Positions 38,512 to 47,178 of a DNA stretch of 64,000 nucleotides are shown here, piece by piece. The stretch lies in contig NC_014219.1 of NCBI RefSeq assembly GCF_000093085.1, positions 744,001-808,000 of the forward strand. The letters are read 5' to 3'. The notes beneath the pieces are model-generated. The model had not been told where the DNA came from and did no database searches. It worked only from the letters and a program-made list of their open reading frames with translations. The stretch comes from [Bacillus] selenitireducens MLS10. GTDB lineage: Bacteria > Bacillota > Bacilli > Bacillales > Salisediminibacteriaceae. Both the position numbers and the translations under genes were made by a program. Within the stretch, counting starts at the first letter, position 1. Every line of letters begins with the position of its first letter.

Positions 38512-39257
38512 AGCGCATGCCGATACGCACTGTGGTTGTTGATGACGAACCATACAGCAGAGATGAGCTGATGTATCTTCTTTCGAAGACCGATGGTGTG
38601 GAGGTCGTGGCAGCGGCAGGTTCACACGATGAGGCACTTGAACGCATCCTGAAGCACGAACCTGACGCCGTATTTCTGGATATCGAAATGGGGGAGAAGA
38701 ATGGTCTTGAACTCGCCGGGATTTTGACGAAACTCGCGAAGCCGCCGCAAATTGTATTCGCGACGGCATACCCGGACTTCGCCATTACCGCCTTTCGGCT
38801 GAATGCCCTTGACTATGTCCTGAAACCATTTGATGAAGGACAGGTTCAGGAAGCGGTGAACCGGATCCTCTCGGCGATCCAGCAGGAAAGCAAGCCGCCG
38901 GCCAATGACGGCATCACCCAGGGCGTCTGTACAAAGCTCGCCGTCCATTACGATGAGGTGATCCATTACCTGTCGCCAAACGCGATTGATTATATCTTCC
39001 GGGAAGGAAACATCACGAAGGTCGTCAGTCAGGGCAGTGAGTATGAGACGAGACTGACGCTCAAAGACCTGTCTGAGAAATTGAAGGATTACTCCTTCTT
39101 CCGCACACATAAAGGGTATCTGGTCAATCTCAACCGGGTGGAGGAGATGACGCCGTGGTTCAACGGCGCCTGTCAGCTGAAGCTTGAACATGTGGACACG
39201 CAGATCCCCGTCAGCCGCAACTATGTGAAACAGCTGCGTCAGGAGCTCGAACTGTAG
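38508..39257 (+). CDS. LytTR-family response regulator
   Basis: 249 residues. The receiver domain has acidic residues VVDDEP near residue 12, phosphoacceptor Asp58 in AVFLDIEMG, and Lys in VLKPFDEG. The C-terminal LytTR DNA-binding domain shows YIFREGNITKVV and FFRTHKGYLVNLNRV, ending VSRNYVKQLRQ. AAAGGAGGG precedes ATG 38508. It pairs with the sensor upstream and probably activates the cstA-like gene that follows. Confidence 0.93.
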   Translation: MKRMPIRTVVVDDEPYSRDELMYLLSKTDGVEVVAAAGSHDEALERILKHEPDAVFLDIEMGEKNGLELAGILTKLAKPPQIVFATAYPDFAITAFRLNALDYVLKPFDEGQVQEAVNRILSAIQQESKPPANDGITQGVCTKLAVHYDEVIHYLSPNAIDYIFREGNITKVVSQGSEYETRLTLKDLSEKLKDYSFFRTHKGYLVNLNRVEEMTPWFNGACQLKLEHVDTQIPVSRNYVKQLRQELEL

Positions 39258-39384
39258 AAACAGCCCCACGCATGAGTGGTTGCGCTTACAATCAGGTGCA
39301 TGTTGGGGTGGCTGTGTGACATGATGACCCCGAAAACCGGCATGTTGGATGGATCACCCGGACGGATCAGACGATCTCTCCTAT

Positions 39385-39405
39385 ACTGAATGAGAACGAT
39401 TCAGT
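39385..39405. promoter_or_regulatory. inverted repeat at the cstA start region
   Basis: ACTGAAT (39385-39391) N7 ATTCAGT (39399-39405) follows a TATACT -10 (39382-39387) that has no -35 match. This fits an activator-dependent promoter. The centre TGAGAACGATTCAG partly resembles a CcpA cre site. Confidence 0.4.
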
Positions 39406-39431
39406 AAAAGGATTCAGAAAGGGTGAGAGAC

Positions 39432-40874
39432 ATGATTACGTTTTTGGTGGCGATTGCACTGTTGGTAGTTGGCTATTTTACGTATGGCAAGTTCGTGGAA
39501 AAGGTCTTTGGTGTTCAGGATAACCGGCTGACGCCGGCGGTCAGCCAAGGAGACGGCATGGACTTTGTACCGATGGGGACGAAACGAAATTCGATGATTC
39601 AGCTCCTCAACATTGCAGGTGTAGGCCCGATCTTCGGTCCGATTATGGGAGCCCTGTACGGTCCGGTGGCGTTTATCTGGATTGTGTTTGGGGCGATCTT
39701 TGCAGGAGCGGTGCATGACTACCTGACAGGGATGATCTCGATTCGGAACCGGGGAGCCCACTTGCCGGAACTTGCGGGCAAATTTCTCGGTAAAGTAATG
39801 AAGCACGTCGTGAACGGATTTGCGGTTCTTCTGCTGCTTTTGGTGGGGACGGTGTTTGTATCGGCTCCGGCAGCACTGCTGTACGATTTAATGTCAGGCT
39901 GGATGACCCTGACGCTCATTATCGGACTTATTTTTCTTTATTACATTATTGCGACGATGTTGCCGATTGATAAAATTATCGGGCGGGTTTATCCGATTTT
40001 CGGTGCCTTGCTTCTGATCAGTGCCCTGGGTATCGGGGGAAGCCTCGTGATCACCGGTGCGCCGATTCCGGAAATGACGTTAACGAACATGCATCCGGAC
40101 GGCCTGATGATCTTTCCGCTGTTGTTTTTAACCATTTCCTGCGGCGCTCTTTCCGGGTTCCACGCGACGCAGTCACCGATCATTTCGAGGACAACCCAAA
40201 GAGAAAAGGATGGGCGGAAAATCTTCTACGGCATGATGATCACCGAGGCGGTCATTGCCATGATCTGGGCTGCAGCTGCAATGAGTCTCTTCTATGGCAC
40301 AGACCTCAGTGCATTGCTTGCTGAGAGCGGTCCTGCCGCTGTTGTCAGTGAAGTGTCCCTGGCCATGCTCGGCGGCATCGGCGGAACGCTCGCCGTATTG
40401 GGTGTCATCATCCTTCCAATCACTTCAGGAGATACGGCATTCAGAAGTGCGCGGATGATTCTGGCTGATTATTTCAAGGTCAATCAGATCCTTGTCCGAA
40501 ACAGACTGATGTTTGCACTGCCGCTGTTCATGATCTCTGTTGTCCTGACGCAAATCGACTTCACGATTCTTTGGCGCTACTTCTCATGGGCCAATCAGTC
40601 GACTGCGATGATTGCCCTGTGGGTAGGGGCGATGTATCTCGGACTTCAATACAAAAATCACTGGATCTCGAGTCTTCCAGCTGCATTTATGACGATGGTG
40701 ACCTTCACTTATATTTTGAATGCGCCGATCGGCTTTGGTCTTCCGATGCCGGTGTCCTATGCAGGGGCTGCGGCAGGAACCGTTGTTGTGATCCTCCTGT
40801 TTGCGAACAAGCTGAAGCGCGAGAGGGCTTTGAATCAGATTGAAGTGGATGACAATGCAGAACGAAGTGCATGA
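39432..40874 (+). CDS. CstA-family transporter (likely pyruvate or peptide uptake)
   Basis: 480 residues from ATG 39432 (AAAGGGTG upstream). It has about twelve membrane segments and CstA motifs: GDGMDFVPM, LLNIAGVGPIFGPIMGALYG, GAVHDYLTGM, FHATQSPIISRTTQ and SGDTAFRSARM. It is shorter than E. coli CstA/BtsT (about 700), the usual compact Gram-positive form. It follows a LytS/LytTR pair, the same arrangement of functions as E. coli BtsSR and the pyruvate transporter BtsT. A perfect terminator follows. Confidence 0.9.
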   Translation: MITFLVAIALLVVGYFTYGKFVEKVFGVQDNRLTPAVSQGDGMDFVPMGTKRNSMIQLLNIAGVGPIFGPIMGALYGPVAFIWIVFGAIFAGAVHDYLTGMISIRNRGAHLPELAGKFLGKVMKHVVNGFAVLLLLLVGTVFVSAPAALLYDLMSGWMTLTLIIGLIFLYYIIATMLPIDKIIGRVYPIFGALLLISALGIGGSLVITGAPIPEMTLTNMHPDGLMIFPLLFLTISCGALSGFHATQSPIISRTTQREKDGRKIFYGMMITEAVIAMIWAAAAMSLFYGTDLSALLAESGPAAVVSEVSLAMLGGIGGTLAVLGVIILPITSGDTAFRSARMILADYFKVNQILVRNRLMFALPLFMISVVLTQIDFTILWRYFSWANQSTAMIALWVGAMYLGLQYKNHWISSLPAAFMTMVTFTYILNAPIGFGLPMPVSYAGAAAGTVVVILLFANKLKRERALNQIEVDDNAERSA

Positions 40875-40877
40875 CAG

Positions 40878-40918
40878 AAACAAACACGTTCCCCGAAACA
40901 GGGGAACGTGTTTGTTTC
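40878..40918. terminator. bidirectional terminator after the cstA-like gene
   Basis: AAACAAACACGTTCCCC (40878-40894) pairs with GGGGAACGTGTTTGTTT (40901-40917), a 17-bp perfect stem. Confidence 0.9.
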
Positions 40919-40942
40919 AGTTCGGGACTGCGGAGAAGTCTG

Positions 40943-41158
40943 TCAGTCTCTCGAATAGGTCACGAGCGTCTTGTAAACAATCACCGCGTACGAGACGAGA
41001 AAAGCGCCCCAAATCAGCGCTGTCACTGAAGCGAGCTGCGAAGAAAAATACATGCCGATCAGAATACCCATGGCGATCAGGCACAACTTCAAAAGCGCGA
41101 AATCCCATACGGTATAGCGTTTCGTGGCGTTGAAGATCTGTTGGATCCATGCCGTCAT
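40943..41158 (-). CDS. small membrane protein, unknown
   Basis: 71 residues. A basic amphipathic N-terminus (IQQIFNATKRYTVWDF) is followed by two hydrophobic segments (about 20-36 and 43-62). GGGAGTGAT lies upstream of the ATG at 41158. The overlapping minus-strand frame at 41150-40917 lacks membrane character and is taken as a shadow. No family recognised. Confidence 0.6.
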   Translation of the reverse strand: MTAWIQQIFNATKRYTVWDFALLKLCLIAMGILIGMYFSSQLASVTALIWGAFLVSYAVIVYKTLVTYSRD

Positions 41159-41190
41159 CCGATCACTCCCTTATCCGTATTCTTTCATCA

Positions 41191-41541
41191 TCAGACGGAA
41201 CGCAGGATTTTTGTCATCGGTTTGCCTTTGGCCAGTTCGTCGATCAGTTTGTCCAGGTAACGGATTTCCCGCATGACGGGCTCTTCGATATTTTCGATGC
41301 GCACGCCGCAAATAACGCCCTTAATCGATGTCCTTGCCGGATTGAGGGCCGGAGCCCGGGTGAAGAAGTCCTCAAACGTCGTCTCTTTGGCGAGTTCTGC
41401 TTCAAGCGCTTCCTGGGTAAAGCCTGTGAGCCAGCGGATGATTTTGTCGACCTCTTCTTTCGTTCGACGCTTTCGCTCTGCTTTGTTGACGTAATGGGGG
41501 TAGACCTTCGCAACGCTCATCTTGTAAATGTCGTGGGCCAT
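41191..41541 (-). CDS. DUF2200 family protein
   Basis: 116 residues from the ATG at 41541 (GAGGACGG upstream). Family pattern: [39 protein letters not shown], and [32 protein letters not shown]. Function of DUF2200 is unknown. The small membrane protein gene lies downstream and may be co-transcribed. Confidence 0.88.
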   Translation of the reverse strand: MAHDIYKMSVAKVYPHYVNKAERKRRTKEEVDKIIRWLTGFTQEALEAELAKETTFEDFFTRAPALNPARTSIKGVICGVRIENIEEPVMREIRYLDKLIDELAKGKPMTKILRSV

Positions 41542-41876
41542 CTGCAACACCGTCCTCAGTTTGGTTTTGTTAAGCATACCATTAAGCGGTGAACATGTGT
41601 GAACAGATTTGGACATCGATTTGTCAGACTGCACAAGAAGCGGGGAAGAATCTTTGTCAGTAAACTTGCCGATTCTTTACCCATGTAAAGCGTGAATATG
41701 TTAAGATAATGAAAACGGTTTCTTTTTCGTTCAATCAGCGTTCGCGCTTCAGTCCTGACGGAAACGAAGAGCCGTATCTTGCCGAATACAGGCATGATCA
41801 CAGTTACACATAGCGGCAGTCTGATGAAAGGCTGCCTGATACACGATAAGAATGACGGAAACGAGCGGTGATAATC

Positions 41877-43628
41877 ATGGTCAAAGGTTTTTCACATTAC
41901 TGGAATAAAAAAGAGATCCGGGATCAGCTTCTGGTTGTGCAGGGGAAGAAGGCCCCGACGATGGTGCTGAAGAATGCGGTGTATCTGAACAGCTTCCGCA
42001 AGACCTGGGTCGAGGCACATATATGGCTGTTTAAGGACCGGATTGTTTATGTGGGAGAGCGATTGCCTGATGTGACAGCGGGGACGGAAATGGTTGACCT
42101 TGACGGGAAACCGGTGGTGCCGGGGTATATTGAGCACCATGCCCATCCGTTTCAACTGTACAATCCCCTGACGCTGGCGAAGTTTGCCTCGGAGCGGGGT
42201 ACGACGACGCTGGTCAACGATAATATGCCGTTTATGTTTCACCTCACCAAAAAGAAAGCGCTCTCTTTAATCGAAGACATTCAAAGCACCCAGCCGGCGA
42301 CGATGCTCTGGTGGGCCCGCTATGACGGACAGACCGAGCTTATTAACGGCAACGACGTCTTTCAGCATTCGAATATGAAGGCGTGGATCGATCATCCGTA
42401 CGTCGTGCAGGGCGGTGAGCTGACTGACTGGCCGTCCGTCTTAAAGGGCAATGAACAGATGCTGCACTGGATGCTCGAGACAAAGGATGCAAGGAAGCCG
42501 ATTGAAGGGCACTTCCCGGGAGCAGGGGAGAAGACCCTCTCGCAAATGGCGATACTTGGGGTCGACGGGGACCATGAATCCATGTCCGGGGACGACGTCT
42601 TAAAGAGGCTCGACATGGGCATGACGGCTTCCATCCGTCACTCCTCGATCCGGCCGGATTTGCCGAAGATCATCCGGGAGCTGCATGAACTCGGGCTTAC
42701 GCATTACGATCAGCTGATGATGAATACCGATGGGTCCCCTCCGCATTTCATGAAGCACGGGGTCATGGATCATCTCATTGAGCTCGCTGTAGCTGAAGGC
42801 GTCCCGTTCATTGAGGCAATCAATATGTGCACGGTGAACGTGGCGCGGCATTTTCATATGGAGGATGTCATCGGAATGATCGCCCCGGGGCGGCTCGCGA
42901 ACCTGAATATCCTGAAGGATAAAGAGACCCCGTTGCCTGAATCGGTACTGGCAAAAGGAACCTGGGTACGAAAAGAGGATGAGCCGTGTTACCCGTCCGT
43001 TGATTTCGACTGGGCATCCTACGGCTTTACCCCCCAGACGATAGACTGGGATCTCTCGCGAAGGGATTTTCACTTCTCCATGCCCGTCGGGGTGCAGATG
43101 ATCAACGAAGTCATTATGAAGCCGTACCGAATCGGATTCAACCTCACGTTTGAGGAGCTCCCTGAGGACTGCGACGAGTGCTTTATGATCTTTGCCGACA
43201 AGAAGGGGACCTGGATTGTCAGTACCCTGATCAAAGGCTTCGCAACGGACGTCTACGGGATGGCGAGCTCGTTTTCCGGAACGGGAGACATCATCGTCAT
43301 CGGCAAGAGCAAGCAGGGGCTTCTCGACGCCTTTCAGGAGATGAAGCGGATTGGAGGCGGCATTGTTGTCATGGATCCGGACGGCCCGGTGGCATCGGTG
43401 CCACTTCCAATCGGCGGGGTCCTTTCAGACAAGGCCCTCGACGACGGATTGATTGAAGAGGAGGAACAGCTCAGGGAAGCGCTTAGGGAGCGGGGGTACC
43501 CGTTTGGCGATCCGGTTTACAGCCTCCTGTTCTTCTCGTCAACGCATCTGCCGTATGTCCGGGTTACGCAGCGGGGAATTTTCGATGTGAAAAAGAAAAG
43601 GGTACTCTTTCCCTCAATTATGCGGTAA
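41877..43628 (+). CDS. yerA: adenine-deaminase-like amidohydrolase (YerA)
   Basis: 583 residues from ATG 41877. It belongs to the AdeC-type amidohydrolases. Metal-binding EHHAHPF lies near residue 87, HFPGAG near 205, DGDHESMS near 220 and NTDGSPPHF near 282. The C-terminal domain resembles AdeC with VVMDPDGPVASVPLPIGGVLSD. B. subtilis YerA sits in the same place before yerB and yerC. It would convert adenine to hypoxanthine, linking to the pbuG/guaA salvage genes, but activity of YerA-type proteins is not certain. The start is supported only by a weak CGGTGAT site. Confidence 0.82.
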   Translation: MVKGFSHYWNKKEIRDQLLVVQGKKAPTMVLKNAVYLNSFRKTWVEAHIWLFKDRIVYVGERLPDVTAGTEMVDLDGKPVVPGYIEHHAHPFQLYNPLTLAKFASERGTTTLVNDNMPFMFHLTKKKALSLIEDIQSTQPATMLWWARYDGQTELINGNDVFQHSNMKAWIDHPYVVQGGELTDWPSVLKGNEQMLHWMLETKDARKPIEGHFPGAGEKTLSQMAILGVDGDHESMSGDDVLKRLDMGMTASIRHSSIRPDLPKIIRELHELGLTHYDQLMMNTDGSPPHFMKHGVMDHLIELAVAEGVPFIEAINMCTVNVARHFHMEDVIGMIAPGRLANLNILKDKETPLPESVLAKGTWVRKEDEPCYPSVDFDWASYGFTPQTIDWDLSRRDFHFSMPVGVQMINEVIMKPYRIGFNLTFEELPEDCDECFMIFADKKGTWIVSTLIKGFATDVYGMASSFSGTGDIIVIGKSKQGLLDAFQEMKRIGGGIVVMDPDGPVASVPLPIGGVLSDKALDDGLIEEEEQLREALRERGYPFGDPVYSLLFFSSTHLPYVRVTQRGIFDVKKKRVLFPSIMR

Positions 43629-43693
43629 ACTGGTAACGTGCGAAAGTGAATCACCAAAAGCATCAATTGACTATCATATAATGGGGTGGCGCG

Positions 43694-44770
43694 ATGAAAC
43701 AATGGCGATGGCTCGCAGCTGTACTGATCATGATGCTTCTGATCATGGGTGCCTGCAGCAATAACGAAGAACCGGTTGAAGAAACCGTGGACGTGGAACC
43801 GGTGGAGGAGAATGAACCGGAACCTGAACCCGAGCCCGAACCGGAGGAAGAGCCCGAACCGGAATACGCAAACACGTATCCATTGACGGGCATTGGGACG
43901 GATGACGATGTGAATCACCGTGTGATGGGTGTGATGATCGAGAACACCGTGAATGCAAGGCCGCAGTCCGGGCTGTACATGGCGGATGTGGTGTATGAGG
44001 TCCTCTCGGAAGGACGGATCACGAGACTCCTTGCCTTTTACCACAGCCAGGAGCCGGATCGTATCGGACCTGTCAGAAGTGCACGGGACTATTACATTTA
44101 CCTGAATAACGGCTATGACGCTGTCTATACATCCGCCGGGGGAAGCCCGGGTGCCTTCGCGCTCATGCAGCAGGGGCAGGTCGCCTTTGTGAACGGGCTG
44201 ACCTATGACGGACGCTTCCTTGAACGCTGGAATGAACGCAGTGCTCCTCACAATCTGTATACGTCCTATGAGGGACTGATGGGTGCCGCTGCGGATATGG
44301 GTTATGAACTCGAAGACCGGGACACACCGGAGCTTCCGTTCGATGAAGAGATGGAGCCTGAAGGAGACGAAGCCGCACACGTCCATATCAGCTACAACAG
44401 CAGCTACAACAACATCGACTATCACTACGATGAAGATGCGGGCGGGTATATCCGCTCGGTCGGAGGAGAGCGTGTCGATGATCTGGAGACCGGGGAGCCT
44501 GTGGCACCGAGGAATCTGTTTGTCGTCGAAGCCAATCACCGGGTCATTGATGATGTGGGCCGACGGGATATTGACATTTCGTCCGGCGGCCCAGCCTACC
44601 TGATTCAAGACGGTGTGGCAAGAAGTGCCGAATGGCAGAACGTCGACGGGGTGATTCTCCCCTATCTCGACGGAGAGCCATTGTCGTTTATGCCGGGGCA
44701 GACATTCATTACGTTCGTCGAATCCGGTGGCGGCGGTATTGACACGCACGTCACCATCAGCGAAGAATGA
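43694..44770 (+). CDS. yerB: DUF3048 lipoprotein (YerB)
   Basis: 358 residues. Signal peptide with a lipobox-like LLIMGAC (Cys about residue 21), followed by a Glu/Pro-rich linker of ~35 residues, probably spanning the wall. The DUF3048 domain shows VMIENTVNARPQSGLYMADVVYE, YHSQEPDRIGPVRSARDYY and LFVVEANHRVID. Function unknown. Gene order with yerA and yerC matches B. subtilis. Confidence 0.9.
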   Translation: MKQWRWLAAVLIMMLLIMGACSNNEEPVEETVDVEPVEENEPEPEPEPEPEEEPEPEYANTYPLTGIGTDDDVNHRVMGVMIENTVNARPQSGLYMADVVYEVLSEGRITRLLAFYHSQEPDRIGPVRSARDYYIYLNNGYDAVYTSAGGSPGAFALMQQGQVAFVNGLTYDGRFLERWNERSAPHNLYTSYEGLMGAAADMGYELEDRDTPELPFDEEMEPEGDEAAHVHISYNSSYNNIDYHYDEDAGGYIRSVGGERVDDLETGEPVAPRNLFVVEANHRVIDDVGRRDIDISSGGPAYLIQDGVARSAEWQNVDGVILPYLDGEPLSFMPGQTFITFVESGGGGIDTHVTISEE

Positions 44771-44794
44771 CAGAAGGAAGGGTGACAATCCTCT

Positions 44795-45115
44795 ATGCAA
44801 ATTGACAAACTCCGGGGCAAAGAACTCGATCAGCTGTTTGAAGCGATTTTGAGCCTCAATGATCTCGAAGAATGTTATCAGTTCTTCGATGACCTCTGCA
44901 CGATGAACGAAATCCAATCCCTTGCTCAGCGTCTTGAAGTGGCGCGCATGCTCATGGGCGGTGACACGTATCAGCGCATTGAGCGCGATACCGGGGCATC
45001 GACGGCTACGATTTCCCGCGTGAAGCGGTGCATCAATTACGGGAATGACGGGTACAAATTCGCCCTCGACAGAGTGGCTGAACAGTACAGGGAAGAACAG
45101 AATCAGTCTGAATAA
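44795..45115 (+). CDS. yerC: TrpR-like regulator YerC/YecD
   Basis: 106 residues. TrpR-superfamily DNA-binding protein: FDDLCTMNEIQSLAQRLEVARML followed by the helix-turn-helix TYQRIERDTGASTATISRVKRC. It lacks evidence for tryptophan binding, as in other YerC proteins, whose target is poorly known. GGAAGGGTGA lies upstream. It ends the yerABC block before two terminators. Confidence 0.92.
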   Translation: MQIDKLRGKELDQLFEAILSLNDLEECYQFFDDLCTMNEIQSLAQRLEVARMLMGGDTYQRIERDTGASTATISRVKRCINYGNDGYKFALDRVAEQYREEQNQSE

Positions 45116-45130
45116 CGATCAGTTAACGAA

Positions 45131-45168
45131 GAAGCCTGCCGGTTGATCCGGCAGGCTTCTCAGTCTTT
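45131..45168 (+). terminator. terminator of yerC
   Basis: GAAGCCTGCCGG (45131-45142) pairs with CCGGCAGGCTTC (45148-45159), then a T-rich stretch. Confidence 0.85.
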
Positions 45169-45199
45169 ATGCCCGACATCAGGGCTGTCTCTTACGAAA

Positions 45200-45238
45200 G
45201 AACCCGGGGAGCGGCTGCTTTGCCGAATCCCCGGGTTC
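45200..45238 (-). terminator. terminator of the ABC transporter operon
   Basis: GAACCCGGGGA and TCCCCGGGTTC form an 11-bp stem followed by TTTCG on the minus strand. Confidence 0.7.
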
Positions 45239-45277
45239 AGGTTTTGCTGACGCACGATTTCGTTCAGATTGAGAGCA

Positions 45278-46075
45278 TCAACCGAGCACGGCTTTATCCG
45301 ACGCTTCCATCTGTTTGCCGCGAATGTGCTGGAATTCCTGGAGCAATTTCTCTACGGTCAGGCGGTCTTTTTCGGATCCTTTGACGTCGAGGATGATCTG
45401 GCCTTTGTCCATCATGATCAGACGGTTACCAAGATCGAGTGCCTGTTGCATATTATGGGTGACCATCAGGGTCGTCAGATTGAATGACTTGACGATTTCG
45501 TCGGTCAGATTGGTGATCAGCTCGGCTCTCGACGGATCGAGTGCGGCGGTATGCTCATCAAGAAGAAGCAGTTCCGGTTCCGTGAACGTGGCCATCAACA
45601 GAGACAGCGCCTGACGTTCACCGCCGGAGAGGAGGCCGACTTTGGCAGACAGCCGGTCTTCAAGACCGAGCTGGAGCGTAGCCAGGTATTCCCGAAACAG
45701 CTGTTTCCGTTTTTTCGTGACACCAAACCGCAGCGTGCGGGTTTTGTTTCTCGAATAGGCCATGGCCAGATTCTCTTCGATGGTCATGGAAGGGGCTGTG
45801 CCGGCCATCGGGTCCTGAAAGACGCGCCCGATCATGCGTGAGCGTTTGTATTCGGGCAGATGCGTCACCGGTTTATCGCCAATCAGCACATCCCCGACGT
45901 CCGGCAGAAGGCTGCCGGAGATGACATTCATCATCGTCGATTTACCGGCGCCGTTACTGCCGATGATGGTGAGGAATTCCCCCTCTTCCATCGTCAGATT
46001 GATATCCTGCAGGGCGTGTTTCTCATCCAGTGTCCCTTCATTGAATGTGAGGTTAACGCGATCAAGGTTTAACAT
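45278..46075 (-). CDS. ABC transporter ATP-binding protein (TrpZ-like)
   Basis: 265 residues. Walker A GSNGAGKST, Q-loop GRVFQDP, signature LSGGERQALSLLMA, Walker B ELLLLDEHTAALDP and switch VTHNM are all intact. It is the cytoplasmic motor of a three-gene operon transcribed substrate-binding protein, permease, ATPase. The set resembles the TrpXYZ / BmpA-unrelated amino-acid importers (ABC_sub_bind family). It starts one base after the permease stop. Confidence 0.9.
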   Translation of the reverse strand: MLNLDRVNLTFNEGTLDEKHALQDINLTMEEGEFLTIIGSNGAGKSTMMNVISGSLLPDVGDVLIGDKPVTHLPEYKRSRMIGRVFQDPMAGTAPSMTIEENLAMAYSRNKTRTLRFGVTKKRKQLFREYLATLQLGLEDRLSAKVGLLSGGERQALSLLMATFTEPELLLLDEHTAALDPSRAELITNLTDEIVKSFNLTTLMVTHNMQQALDLGNRLIMMDKGQIILDVKGSEKDRLTVEKLLQEFQHIRGKQMEASDKAVLG

Positions 46076-46076
46076 G

Positions 46077-47078
46077 TCATTTCCCTCCGTGACTGGCCAG
46101 GTGTATGGATGCCTGGGCTAACGCCTGGCGTTTTCGTTTTCGCCGCTGGTTGTCTCTTCTTGATTCGAGTACTTTTGGAGTGACGAGTGCTGCGATCACA
46201 ATGAGTGCCGTAATCAGCTTCATATCACCCGTATCGAGAAAATCGACCCGCAGGGCGAGGGTGACGACGATCCGGTAAATGACGGCACCGCCGATAACGG
46301 CGAAGGTCACTCTTGCGATGGTTTTCGTGCCAAACAGCGCTTCTCCGATGATGACGGATGCGAGGCCGATGATGATCATCCCGATTCCCATGCCGACGTC
46401 GGCAAAACCGCCAACCTGAGCAATCAGGGCTCCGGAAAAAGCGACAAGGGCGTTGGAGAGGCCGAGCCCGATAATATAGAGATGATCCGTATTGGCTGAA
46501 AAGCTGCGGATCATTTTTTTGTTGTCGCCGGTGGCCCTGACGGCAAGGCCGACTTCTGTTTTCAGGAAGAAGTCGAGGAGGAGCTTGACGATGATAATGA
46601 TCAATAAACCGGTAAACAGGATCCCCCAGGTCCTCGGTGTGGCACTTACGCCTGTTGAACCGAGTAGGCTGTTAAAGAAGCCGTCGAGGCCGGATGACGC
46701 CCAGAACTCCCGGACTTGTGTGAAGAACGTGGATTCGTTTAAGAGCGGGACATTTGACCGTCCCATGATGCGTAAATTGATGGAATAAAGGGCAATCATC
46801 ATCAGGATCCCGGAGAGCAGCGGATTGATTTTGCCCTTTGTATGGAGGAGTCCTGTGACGGAGCCTGCGAGAAAGCCTGCAGCGATGGCGACGGCCGTAG
46901 CGAGAACCGGTGACTGTCCGTTGACAATCATGACGGCAGCCACGGCAGCCCCGGTGACGAAGCTGCCGTCCACGGTCAGATCGGGAAAATCCAAAACCCG
47001 GAACGACAGATAGACCCCGAGGGCCATGAGTGCATAGATGAGGCCGGATTCGACAGCACCGAAGGTTGAAATAAACAT
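46077..47078 (-). CDS. ABC transporter permease (TrpY-like)
   Basis: 333 residues with about eight to nine membrane segments of the branched-chain amino-acid (LivH-like) permease type. The conserved RVLDFPDLTVDGSFVTGAAV lies near residue 28 and GLALSNALVAFSGALIAQ-like sequence near residue 205. A basic C-terminal tail follows. It works with the adjacent ATPase and substrate-binding protein; the substrate may be tryptophan or another aromatic or small compound. Confidence 0.88.
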   Translation of the reverse strand: MFISTFGAVESGLIYALMALGVYLSFRVLDFPDLTVDGSFVTGAAVAAVMIVNGQSPVLATAVAIAAGFLAGSVTGLLHTKGKINPLLSGILMMIALYSINLRIMGRSNVPLLNESTFFTQVREFWASSGLDGFFNSLLGSTGVSATPRTWGILFTGLLIIIIVKLLLDFFLKTEVGLAVRATGDNKKMIRSFSANTDHLYIIGLGLSNALVAFSGALIAQVGGFADVGMGIGMIIIGLASVIIGEALFGTKTIARVTFAVIGGAVIYRIVVTLALRVDFLDTGDMKLITALIVIAALVTPKVLESRRDNQRRKRKRQALAQASIHLASHGGK

Positions 47079-47112
47079 GAGTGTTCCGCCTTTCTGGATG
47101 GATTACACAGAT

Positions 47113-47140
47113 GGGCGATCCGTTTAGCCACGGATCGCCC
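47113..47140 (-). other. intercistronic hairpin in the ABC operon
   Basis: GGGCGATCCG and CGGATCGCCC form a perfect 10-bp stem with an 8-base loop between the substrate-binding protein gene and the permease gene. With no T tract, it is more likely an mRNA-stabilising element that favours the binding protein than a terminator. Confidence 0.6.
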
Positions 47141-47178
47141 AAAGCGACTTGCGCCCTGTTGTATGGATGTGTTTGGTT

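Noticed and set aside
40917-41150. 77-codon minus-strand frame overlapping the small membrane protein
   Set aside because: No membrane character or domain; the frame starting at 41158 has a better ribosome site and two hydrophobic segments.
43796-43866. Glu/Pro repeat in yerB as a mobile or CRISPR-like repeat
   Set aside because: It is a short in-frame low-complexity linker after a lipoprotein signal; no spacer-repeat pattern. No CRISPR array, tRNA or rRNA gene was seen in the window.
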